Positions 15,409 through 22,734 of a DNA stretch of 37,826 bases are shown in pieces. Numbering within the stretch: the stretch's first letter is position 1; the number at the start of each line of letters is the position of its first letter. A model generated the notes under the pieces. It worked only from the letters and a program-made list of their open reading frames with translations. It did no database searches and had not been told where the DNA came from. The DNA is from an uncultured Clostridia bacterium (GTDB lineage Bacteria > Bacillota > Clostridia > Christensenellales > Borkfalkiaceae): NCBI GenBank assembly GCA_947631465.1, contig CANRLK010000014.1, positions 1-37,826 on the forward strand, read 5' to 3'. The position numbers and the translations under genes were made by a program.

Positions 15409-16931
15409 TCGTCAAGGATCTGTCTCTTCCGCTCGGCGCGCGCGAGGAAGAGCTCTGGGCGCGTTGTTCCAAACTGCTCCGCGCTCCCTGCAAGGATCTT
15501 CGTATCCTCAAAAAATCCATCGACGCAAGGAACAAGCGGGACATCCGCTTTGTCTATACCGTTGAGTGCGATACAAAGCCGCTCAAAAAGGAGACGCCCG
15601 TCTATCCACAGATCACAAAGCCCGCGCCTCGGGTGGTCGTCGCGGGGGCAGGTCCTTGCGGACTTTTCTGCGCGCTCACCCTCATAAGGCACGGGATCAA
15701 GCCGCTTGTCGTCGAGCGCGGCAAGAAGGTCGAAGAGCGGAAATCGGACGTCATGCGTTTCTTCGAGACGGGAATCCTCGACACCGAGAGCAACGTGCAG
15801 TTCGGCGAGGGCGGCGCGGGGACGTTCTCGGACGGGAAACTCAACACCCAGACCAATACCCCCGAGGGGAAGCGCGTTGCAAAGCTCTTCGTCGAGTTCG
15901 GCGCGCCCGAGGAAGTCGGTTACCTTGCAAAGCCCCACGTCGGGAGCGATCATCTCGGGAAGGTCGTTCAAAATCTTCGCAACTACATCCTCTCGCAGGG
16001 CGGGGAATTTGCCTATTCGACGCTGCTTTCCGATCTTGAAATCAAGGGCGGGAAACTGACTGCCGTCTATTTGAACGGAGAGAGGCGGGAGGTCGATCAT
16101 TTGGTGCTTGCGATCGGGCACAGCGCGCGGGATACCTTTGAAATGCTGCTTGCAAGAGGGCTCAAAATGGAACGCAAGGACTTCGCGGTGGGGGTGCGTA
16201 TCGAGCATTTGCAGGAAGAGATCTCGAAGGCGCAGTACGGGGAGATGTTCCGCCTGCTGCCCGCCGCCGATTATAAACTCGTCTCGCATGCGGGCGAACG
16301 CGCCGCCTTCACCTTTTGCATGTGCCCGGGCGGGGTCGTCATTCCCTCTGCGTCCGAAGAGGGGGGCGTCGTCACGAACGGCATGAGCGATTTCGCCCGC
16401 GCGGGGAAAAACGCAAATTCCGCCTTGATCGTGCAGGTCGGCGGGGCGGATTTCGGGGACGAAGGTCCGCTTGCGGGGGTCAAATTTCAGCGCAAGCTCG
16501 AACGCGCCGCCTTTCTCGCCGCCAATGAAGCGGGAAAAGCGGGATACCGCGCGCCCGTCCAGCTCGTCGGGGACTTCTTGGAAAACAGGGAGAGCACCCG
16601 CTTCGGAAAGATCTTCCCGACCTATGCCCGCGGCACGGCGTTTGCGCCTATGCGGGCGATCTTCCCGACGTTCGTCACCAATGCCATGCAGGCGGCGATC
16701 ATGGATATGGGGAACAGGCTCAAAGGCTTTTCCGAGCCCGACGCAGTGCTCACGGGCGTGGAATCGCGGACAAGCTCGCCGCTCCGCATTTTGCGGGGCG
16801 AGACCCTTGAATCGGTCTCCTGCGAGGGGATTTATCCCTGCGGCGAGGGCTGCGGCTATGCGGGCGGGATCACGTCCGCCGCCGCCGACGGCATCCGCGC
16901 CGCCGAAGCGATCGTAAGAAAATATTTGTAA
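15405..16931 (+). CDS. FAD-dependent dehydrogenase, COG2509 family
   Basis: Uncharacterised flavoprotein family widespread in Bacillota. The 508-residue product has an N-terminal domain of about 75 residues (MIVKDLSLPLGAREEEL... with KKSIDARNKRDIRFVYTV), then the FAD-binding fold VVVAGAGPCGLFCAL (G81, G83, G86), an ERG acidic strand, and FGEGGAGTFSDGKLNTQT. FTFCMCPGGVVIPSASEEG is typical of this family. The C-terminal GEGCGYAGGITSAAADGI completes the FAD site. Start ATG 15405 overlaps the TGA of the upstream gene by 4 bp, with GGAGGGG about 10 nt upstream. Linked pairing with an HI0933-type flavoprotein suggests a shared pathway; none is established. A strong terminator follows. Confidence 0.9.
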   Translation: MIVKDLSLPLGAREEELWARCSKLLRAPCKDLRILKKSIDARNKRDIRFVYTVECDTKPLKKETPVYPQITKPAPRVVVAGAGPCGLFCALTLIRHGIKPLVVERGKKVEERKSDVMRFFETGILDTESNVQFGEGGAGTFSDGKLNTQTNTPEGKRVAKLFVEFGAPEEVGYLAKPHVGSDHLGKVVQNLRNYILSQGGEFAYSTLLSDLEIKGGKLTAVYLNGERREVDHLVLAIGHSARDTFEMLLARGLKMERKDFAVGVRIEHLQEEISKAQYGEMFRLLPAADYKLVSHAGERAAFTFCMCPGGVVIPSASEEGGVVTNGMSDFARAGKNANSALIVQVGGADFGDEGPLAGVKFQRKLERAAFLAANEAGKAGYRAPVQLVGDFLENRESTRFGKIFPTYARGTAFAPMRAIFPTFVTNAMQAAIMDMGNRLKGFSEPDAVLTGVESRTSSPLRILRGETLESVSCEGIYPCGEGCGYAGGITSAAADGIRAAEAIVRKYL

Positions 16932-16950
16932 AGCTGTGAACGGATTTCAT

Positions 16951-16984
16951 GCGGCGCGCCGAAATTCTTCGGCGCGCCGCTTTT
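16951..16984 (+). terminator. Terminator of the flavoprotein operon, GGCGCGCC family
   Basis: Perfect 13-bp stem, GCGGCGCGCCGAA (16951-16963) with 16968-16980, loop ATTC, then TTTT. It separates the flavoprotein operon from the envelope operon promoter at 17067. Confidence 0.9.
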
Positions 16985-17066
16985 CGGAATCATCGAATGA
17001 ATTTTTCAAAATTTTGGAATTTTCGGGCACTCAAATTCATGAATATGTAAATTTTTTTGTTTTGTC

Positions 17067-17095
17067 TTGACAAAATAGCCGTCCGATGGTATCCT
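17067..17095 (+). promoter_or_regulatory. Promoter of the six-gene envelope operon
   Basis: TTGACA (17067-17072), 17-bp spacer, TATCCT (17090-17095). A better -10 match, TATAAT, lies at 17096-17101, but with a 23-bp spacer. Both lie in the palindrome 17090-17108. Confidence 0.7.
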
Positions 17096-17108
17096 TATAA
17101 TAAGGATA
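17090..17108. promoter_or_regulatory. Palindromic operator candidate on the envelope operon promoter
   Basis: TATCCTTAT-A-ATAAGGATA is a perfect 9-bp inverted repeat with a one-base centre, covering the -10 region and the likely transcription start. No cognate regulator can be named from sequence. Confidence 0.55.
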
Positions 17109-17144
17109 AGTATCAGCATATATTCTGCGGACAAGGAGGTCGTC

Positions 17145-18710
17145 ATGAAAAAGAATAAAAATGTAAAATTTATCATGCTCTTATGCGCCTTTGTCCTGTG
17201 TTTTGCCGCGCTCTTTGCGTTTTCGTCCTGCGGCGAAGAAAACGACGGTCACGTCCACGACTACAAGGATTGGGAGCTGTCCAAAGCGCCCACCTGCACC
17301 GAAAACGGCTCGGAGCGCGCCGTCTGCACGATCTGCGGCAAAGAGGGCACGCGCTCGGTCGAAAAACTCGGGCATGATTACAGCGGCGAGCCGATCGTCG
17401 TTGAGCCCGCGACCTGCCAAAAGGAAGGCGAAGTGCGCTATGTCTGCAAAAACGGCTGCGGGATCGACAAGACCGAGCCCACCGCGCGCACCCAGCACGA
17501 TTTCAGCGGCGAGGAGAAGCTCACCCCCGCGACCTGCACCCAAAACGGCGAGAGACGGGTCAAATGCCTGCACTGCGACGAGGAAAAGGTCACCGTTCTG
17601 TCCCGTCTCGGACACCAATACGACGAAGAGGGGTCTGTCACCAAGCCCGCGACCTGCGAAGAGGACGGCGAGCGCGTCTTTACCTGCGAGCGCTGTAAGG
17701 AGACCGTCACCGAGACCATCGAAGCGCTCGGACACGAATACGGCGATTTTATCGTTGACAAGCCCTCGACGTTTACCGAGGACGGGCAAAAGTCCCGCCA
17801 TTGCATTCACAAGGGCTGTATTTCGACCAAGGACGTCACCCGCCTTCCCGCGGGGGAAAACGTCGAATATTGTATCATTCCCGTCCGAAGCGGCGGGATA
17901 GACTATCCCTTCCCGAGCGAACTCTCCGTCGTGCTCTATGACGAAAACGGCGAAAAAGCCGACGTCGGTCCTTATAAATTGAAGGACGGCGCTGCGACGT
18001 TCACCGTCAAAGACCGTCCTTACCGCGTCAAGATCGAGGGATTGAGAGAGGGCTACGCGCAATCGCGCGAGGTCGTGCTCAGCCGAAACGAAGTGGACGT
18101 CAAGGTCGAGATCGGGGCTTCTCTCGTGCTCGGGGAAGAGAAACAGCCCAAAACGCCGCTCTTCACGGGCGATCCGATGCACGATTTCCTCGTATACGAC
18201 GTGCACAGGGACGGCGGGGCGGTGAAGTTCTCCGACCTTTTGAAGGGCAAGAAAGGAGCGTATTTGTACTTCTTCTATGTGGGCTGCGGCGCGTGTTCGT
18301 CCCAATTCCCCGTGTTCGTCGAGGCGTACAACGCCTACGGCGAGAAGAAGAACGATCTGCTCGTGATCATGATCAACGTTTACAGCGAGGATATGAGCGG
18401 GCAGAGCCGAGCGGATATGAAAAAATACGCCGAAAAATATCCCGAAGAGATCTTGATGACGACGGGACGAAGGGACGGGATCTATCTTTTCGATTGGGTG
18501 GAGCATACCTATAACGCCGTGCCGTTCAGTTATTTTATCGACGGCGAGGGCGTGATCGACGAGATCGTCTACGCAAACAGCCGCGCGGAGCTTGAAAAGC
18601 AGTACGATCGGGTGCTGACGCGCCTTCTCGGCGAGCGTCCCGCGGGGGAGAGCGGGGCAAAGCAAGCCGCGCTCTTGCCGCAAAACGGGCGCAAGCAACG
18701 GTTCGTATAA
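17145..18710 (+). CDS. Lipoprotein with zinc-ribbon-like Cys repeats and a TlpA-type thioredoxin domain
   Basis: 521 residues, exported by a signal peptide (residues about 8-28, ending FAFSSC) with the lipid-attachment cysteine at about 29. Residues 35-235 hold about five repeats of the form ATCxxxGxxxxxCxxC...LGHxY, each with a CxxC-type pair, so the domain could bind metal or be disulfide-linked. A beta-rich stretch (about 245-340) resembles carboxypeptidase regulatory-like domains. The C-terminal part (about 345-500) looks like a thiol-disulfide oxidoreductase, with FYVGCGACSSQFPVF carrying C381-G-A-C384 and a later cis-Pro-like VPFSYF. AAGGAGG precedes ATG 17145. First gene of the operon, 10 nt before the DUF58 gene. 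Redox handling of surface proteins is a plausible role, not shown. Confidence 0.82.
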   Translation: MKKNKNVKFIMLLCAFVLCFAALFAFSSCGEENDGHVHDYKDWELSKAPTCTENGSERAVCTICGKEGTRSVEKLGHDYSGEPIVVEPATCQKEGEVRYVCKNGCGIDKTEPTARTQHDFSGEEKLTPATCTQNGERRVKCLHCDEEKVTVLSRLGHQYDEEGSVTKPATCEEDGERVFTCERCKETVTETIEALGHEYGDFIVDKPSTFTEDGQKSRHCIHKGCISTKDVTRLPAGENVEYCIIPVRSGGIDYPFPSELSVVLYDENGEKADVGPYKLKDGAATFTVKDRPYRVKIEGLREGYAQSREVVLSRNEVDVKVEIGASLVLGEEKQPKTPLFTGDPMHDFLVYDVHRDGGAVKFSDLLKGKKGAYLYFFYVGCGACSSQFPVFVEAYNAYGEKKNDLLVIMINVYSEDMSGQSRADMKKYAEKYPEEILMTTGRRDGIYLFDWVEHTYNAVPFSYFIDGEGVIDEIVYANSRAELEKQYDRVLTRLLGERPAGESGAKQAALLPQNGRKQRFV

Positions 18711-18720
18711 AGAGGTTTTT

Positions 18721-19614
18721 ATGGCATCGATCATCAACAGCACATTTTTCAACCGTTTGGAGTCGCTGTCCCTGCACATGGACCGCAATCTGCGGGGCTT
18801 TTTCGGGGGCAAACATCTCGTCAAGTCCTACGGGCAGACCATCGACTTTGCGGACTACCGTGAATATGCCCTCGGCGACGACATTCGGCGCATCGATTGG
18901 AATCTCTATGCACGGCTCGACAAATATTATATCAAGATGTTTACGGACGAACGGCAGATGCACGTTCGGATTTTCCTCGACTGTTCCGCGTCGATGGGGC
19001 TCGACCCCGCGAAGGGGGAGTATGTGATCGGCGTCTTGGCGGCGCTCGGCTATTTGGCGGTCCGAAACATGGATAAGCTCACGCTGTACTTTTTGAAGGG
19101 CGAGAAGGCGGAAGACCCGTTCGGCAAGATCATCGGCAAGGATTCCTTCTTCCGCATTGCGCCCGAGATCGAGCGCGTGCGCTTCGAGGGAGAGACGGAT
19201 TTCGCGCCCGCCATCACGCGGTGCGACCCCGACAGCGCGAGCGACGGGCTGTGTATCCTCATCTCCGACTTCATGACGGACAGCGATTGGAAGCGGGCGG
19301 TCAAATTTCTTCGCGCCAAGAAAAAACAGGTGCTTTTGCTTCAAGTGCTCACGCCCGACGAGGCAGACCCCGCCTATATGGGCAGAAACCACTTGATCGA
19401 CGTCGAGGCGCAGGACATCTTGGACGAGCGGAATTTGCGCATGCGGATCACCCGTTCCATGCTGCTGTCCTATGAGGAGGTCATGAATGAGATCTACGGC
19501 GAGATCCGCGCGTTTTCGATCTCGCAGGGCGTCGATTATGTCTCGGTCAGAACGGACGTGCCCGTCGAGAAAATGCTCTTTTATCAATTGCTCTCGCGGG
19601 GCGTGCTCGTATGA
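18721..19614 (+). CDS. DUF58 domain protein (MoxR-associated, VWA-like)
   Basis: 297-residue soluble protein with the DUF58 hallmark GDDIRRIDWNLYARLDKYYIK (R57, D59, W60) and an adjacent VWA-like metal site FLDCSASMG (D87, S89, S91), followed by ILISDFM at about residues 178-186. DUF58 proteins usually work with MoxR AAA+ ATPases and membrane VWA proteins in assembling or activating envelope complexes. Here the VWA partners follow, but no MoxR gene is in the operon. AGAGG precedes ATG 18721. The stop overlaps an ATG at 19611, but the next gene more likely starts at 19638. No membrane segment is present, in keeping with a cytoplasmic protein. Confidence 0.9.
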   Translation: MASIINSTFFNRLESLSLHMDRNLRGFFGGKHLVKSYGQTIDFADYREYALGDDIRRIDWNLYARLDKYYIKMFTDERQMHVRIFLDCSASMGLDPAKGEYVIGVLAALGYLAVRNMDKLTLYFLKGEKAEDPFGKIIGKDSFFRIAPEIERVRFEGETDFAPAITRCDPDSASDGLCILISDFMTDSDWKRAVKFLRAKKKQVLLLQVLTPDEADPAYMGRNHLIDVEAQDILDERNLRMRITRSMLLSYEEVMNEIYGEIRAFSISQGVDYVSVRTDVPVEKMLFYQLLSRGVLV

Positions 19615-19637
19615 CGAGAAAAAAGGAGGGGAAGTTT

Positions 19638-21410
19638 ATGAAAGGTTTGATCAAGGCGTTTTCCGTCGTGCTCGGCGCGTGCATGGGCTTTTTGTTCTGC
19701 GCCTGCGAAAAGCAGGAAGCGCATGTGCATATCTATTCCGACGAATGGGCTTACGACGAAAACTATCATTGGCAAGTCCCGCTCTGCACGGATACCGACG
19801 AGATCGCAAACAAAGGACCGCATAACTATGTCGGCGGCGTATGCCATCTCTGCGGGTATTCCCCGAACGCGGGCGCGGAAGAGGAATACTATACCGTCCG
19901 CTATGCGGTGGACGGGATCGGCGGAAGTATCAACGGGCAGACCCAGCAGCGGGTCAAAAACGGCGGGGACGCTTCGCCCGTCGAAGCAATTCCGAGCGAA
20001 GGGTTTTTGTTCGTCATGTGGAGCGACGGCGAGATCGACCCCAAGCGGCAGGATCTCAACGTCAAGAAAGATCTCAGCCTTCTCGCGTCATTTGAACCCG
20101 ACCCCGAAAATCCCGACATCGACGACGATGAGAATTTCGGCAACGATCACGAGGACGAGGATGATGAAAAAGAGGACAACGAGCAGGGGGGAGAATCGGA
20201 CGAGGAGAACGGGCTCATCTTCACCGAGATCAAGACCCTCACGGACGACACCGTCACGGGCTACTCGGTCAAACAGGCTCAAAATACGAACACGAACGTC
20301 GTCATTCCCAAAGAGCACAAGGGCTTGCCCGTCTTGAAGATCGAGGACAATGCCTTTTCGAATAACAGTTGGATCAAAACCGTCTCCATTCCCAATTCTA
20401 TCACGAAGATCGGCAACCAATCGTTTATGAACTGCTTTTCGCTCCAAGAGGTCGAGATCCCCGATTCCGTGCTCGACGTCGGCACGCAGTGCTTCCAAGG
20501 CTGTTCGTCGCTTACGCGCGTGAAGCTCTCCGAGCAGATGGAAGGCGTCTGGTATAAGATGTTCTTCAACTGCACTTCGCTTCAAGCGATCGAACTTCCC
20601 GACAGCGTGCAATCGGTCGGAAGATACGCGTTCTATAAGTGCCCGATCAAGTCGGTCAAATTCGGCAAGGGGATCAAGAAGTGCGGCGCGAAGTCCTTCC
20701 AGGAGTGCCGAAGCCTCGAACGGGTGGAGATCTCGGACATCAAGGGCTGGTGCGAGGCGACGTTTGACTTTTTCATGCTCGCCCTTTCGAGCACGTTCGA
20801 GAGCAACCCGCTCTACTATGCGCATAACCTCTATTACGAAGGAGAGCTTGTCGAAGATCTCGTCATTCCCGACGGCACGGCGCTGATCAATTCCTATGCC
20901 TTCATCAATTGCAAGTCGCTCAAAACCGTCAAAATTCCTTCGAGCGTCAAGATCATGGGAAAGATGGTTTTCAGCGATTGTTCGGAGCTTGAAGAAGTGG
21001 AATTTTCGGAAGGGCTCATCTCCATGCAGTATTCCAATTTCATGCGCTGTTATAAGCTCAAAAAAGTGATCTTCCCCGATTCTCTCGAATCGATGGGCAT
21101 AGACCCCGAGGCGATGGAAAAGCTCTATAACTACATTTTCTTCGATTGCGATGAGCTCACCGAAATCACCCTTGGGAAGGGGCTCAAAGACTTCGAATTT
21201 CTCCTCTGCGCGGGCAGTGACAAGCTCGCAAATATCACCTTCCGCGGGAGCGAGGAGCAGTGGCGCGCGTTGGAGCGTCCGAAAGGCTGGCTTTCGGGCT
21301 GCGCCGACATCGTCACCGTCCACTGTGAGGCGTCGAATAAAGATATTTCCTATCGCGCGACTTGGGTCGTCGAGGGGAGTCTCAGATATTTGGATTATCT
21401 TGAAGGATAA
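19638..21410 (+). CDS. Lipoprotein with an InlB-type repeat and BspA-like leucine-rich repeats
   Basis: 590 residues. The signal peptide ends GFLFCAC, with likely lipidation at C23. Residues 25-80 hold His- and Cys-bearing sequence ending HLCGYSPNAG, akin to the repeats of the first operon gene. Residues 85-152 are an InlB B-repeat/Listeria-Bacteroides-like unit (YTVRYAVDGIGGSINGQ... GFLFVMWSDG). A very acidic linker follows (about 155-195), then LRR_5/BspA repeats to about 570 (NSITKIGNQSFMNCFSLQEV, DSVQSVGRYAFYKC). I start at 19638 because AGGAGG lies 9 nt upstream; ATG 19611 overlaps the DUF58 stop but gives a poorer signal peptide. Such proteins are surface adhesins or ligand binders in other bacteria; the ligand here is unknown. 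Confidence 0.85.
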   Translation: MKGLIKAFSVVLGACMGFLFCACEKQEAHVHIYSDEWAYDENYHWQVPLCTDTDEIANKGPHNYVGGVCHLCGYSPNAGAEEEYYTVRYAVDGIGGSINGQTQQRVKNGGDASPVEAIPSEGFLFVMWSDGEIDPKRQDLNVKKDLSLLASFEPDPENPDIDDDENFGNDHEDEDDEKEDNEQGGESDEENGLIFTEIKTLTDDTVTGYSVKQAQNTNTNVVIPKEHKGLPVLKIEDNAFSNNSWIKTVSIPNSITKIGNQSFMNCFSLQEVEIPDSVLDVGTQCFQGCSSLTRVKLSEQMEGVWYKMFFNCTSLQAIELPDSVQSVGRYAFYKCPIKSVKFGKGIKKCGAKSFQECRSLERVEISDIKGWCEATFDFFMLALSSTFESNPLYYAHNLYYEGELVEDLVIPDGTALINSYAFINCKSLKTVKIPSSVKIMGKMVFSDCSELEEVEFSEGLISMQYSNFMRCYKLKKVIFPDSLESMGIDPEAMEKLYNYIFFDCDELTEITLGKGLKDFEFLLCAGSDKLANITFRGSEEQWRALERPKGWLSGCADIVTVHCEASNKDISYRATWVVEGSLRYLDYLEG

Positions 21411-21422
21411 GGAGGAAACACG

Positions 21423-22685
21423 ATGAATACGAAGGGTTTATTCAAAAAATACTATCGGCGGGTCGCGTTGCAGGGGCTCTTGAAGGCGTTTCTGCTGGCG
21501 GCTGCGGTCGGCTTTGCAGCGGACTTTTTCGCGGCGTTCGTGCTGTGGTTCGTAAGCCCGTCGGCGAAGGTCGTCCTCTTGGGCGCGGCGTTCACGTTCT
21601 TGGGCGCGGTCCTCATCGCGCTGCCCGTGCTGTATTTCCTGTTCTTCCGCCCGACAACGCAAAAGATCGCAAAGCTCATCGACCGTCTCGGGCTCGAAGA
21701 GCGCATGATCACGATGGTCGAAATGGAACAGGACGAGTCGTATATCGCGCTCTTGCAGCGCGAGGACGCGAAGGAGAAGCTCAAAAAGGTCTCCCCGCGG
21801 CAGATGAAGTTCTCGCTCTCGCGCTTTACGCCGATCGCGCTCGCGGTTTCGTTCGTGCTCGCGGGGGCGATGGTCACCGTCTCCGCGCTTGCGGCAAACG
21901 GGATCGTGCGCCCCGGGTATGAGGTCTTTTCCCCGCCCGACGACGAGGATAAGGACGAAGAGGAAGAAGAGAAAAAGGAATATGTGACGATCGACTATCT
22001 CGCGAGCGAAGGCGGCTTTGTGAGCGGGGAAGCCCATCAAGAGATCGAAAAGGGGAAGGACGCCGACCCCGTCACCGCGACCCCCCTCGAAGGATATGTG
22101 TTCGTCGTTTGGAGCGACGGCATTTTGACCGAACAGCGCTGGGATTGGAGCGTCATGGAGGACCTTGAAGTCGAGGCAATCTTCGAACTTGCGCCCGAGG
22201 GCACCGGCGACGGCGACACGGGCAAAGAGGGAGAAGGCACCGAGGGCGAAGGCGGCGAGGAAGAAACCGAGGGCGACGGCGGCGATGAGGACGGCGGCGA
22301 CGAGGGAGACCAAGACGGCGACGGGAACGGCGAGGACGGCAGCGGCGACGGGCAAGCGCCCGGCGAAGGGGATGGACAAATGGGCCAAGGCGGTCCGAAC
22401 GGCGAAGGCAACACCGACGACACCGAAGGAAACGGCGATGGTGAATCGTACGGCGGCGAGGACGGCGGCGGCGAAGGACACGGCAACACCCATGAAGGGC
22501 AAGGCGCAGGACCCGGGTCATCGCCCGGCAAAAATACCGACAATAACAACATCATCGACGGCAAGACCGACTATCACGACGCGGTGGATACCGAAAAGAA
22601 CAAGCAGGACTTGGCGGAGGACGACTCCATCCCGCCCGCTTTGAAGGATATCCTCGACGGCTATTTCGACAGTTTGAAGCCGTAA
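21423..22685 (+). CDS. Membrane protein with InlB-like repeat and acidic Gly-rich tail
   Basis: 420 residues. Two membrane segments lie at about 18-40 and 46-72, a charged region with TQKIAKLIDRLGLEERMITMVEME follows (resembling membrane proteins found beside VWA genes), and a third membrane segment lies at about 138-162. An acidic stretch precedes an InlB-like unit (about 188-256: VTIDYLASEGGFVSGEAHQ... GYVFVVWSDG) related to the one in the preceding gene. Residues 258-370 are almost wholly Gly, Asp and Glu with no fixed fold, and a short folded-looking tail PPALKDILDGYFDSLKP ends the protein. The tail may act as a flexible or cation-binding arm. AAGGAGG precedes ATG 21423. Function unknown; no confident family beyond the repeat. 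Confidence 0.8.
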   Translation: MNTKGLFKKYYRRVALQGLLKAFLLAAAVGFAADFFAAFVLWFVSPSAKVVLLGAAFTFLGAVLIALPVLYFLFFRPTTQKIAKLIDRLGLEERMITMVEMEQDESYIALLQREDAKEKLKKVSPRQMKFSLSRFTPIALAVSFVLAGAMVTVSALAANGIVRPGYEVFSPPDDEDKDEEEEEKKEYVTIDYLASEGGFVSGEAHQEIEKGKDADPVTATPLEGYVFVVWSDGILTEQRWDWSVMEDLEVEAIFELAPEGTGDGDTGKEGEGTEGEGGEEETEGDGGDEDGGDEGDQDGDGNGEDGSGDGQAPGEGDGQMGQGGPNGEGNTDDTEGNGDGESYGGEDGGGEGHGNTHEGQGAGPGSSPGKNTDNNNIIDGKTDYHDAVDTEKNKQDLAEDDSIPPALKDILDGYFDSLKP

Positions 22686-22734
22686 CTGCTTTTTGGGGCA
22701 GACGGCGTAAATCTTTGGTTACACGGGGTGCGTT

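Noticed and set aside
17181-18824. 547-codon minus-strand frame opposite the Cys-repeat lipoprotein
   Set aside because: No signal, start site or family; the plus-strand gene has a signal peptide, ribosome site and domains.
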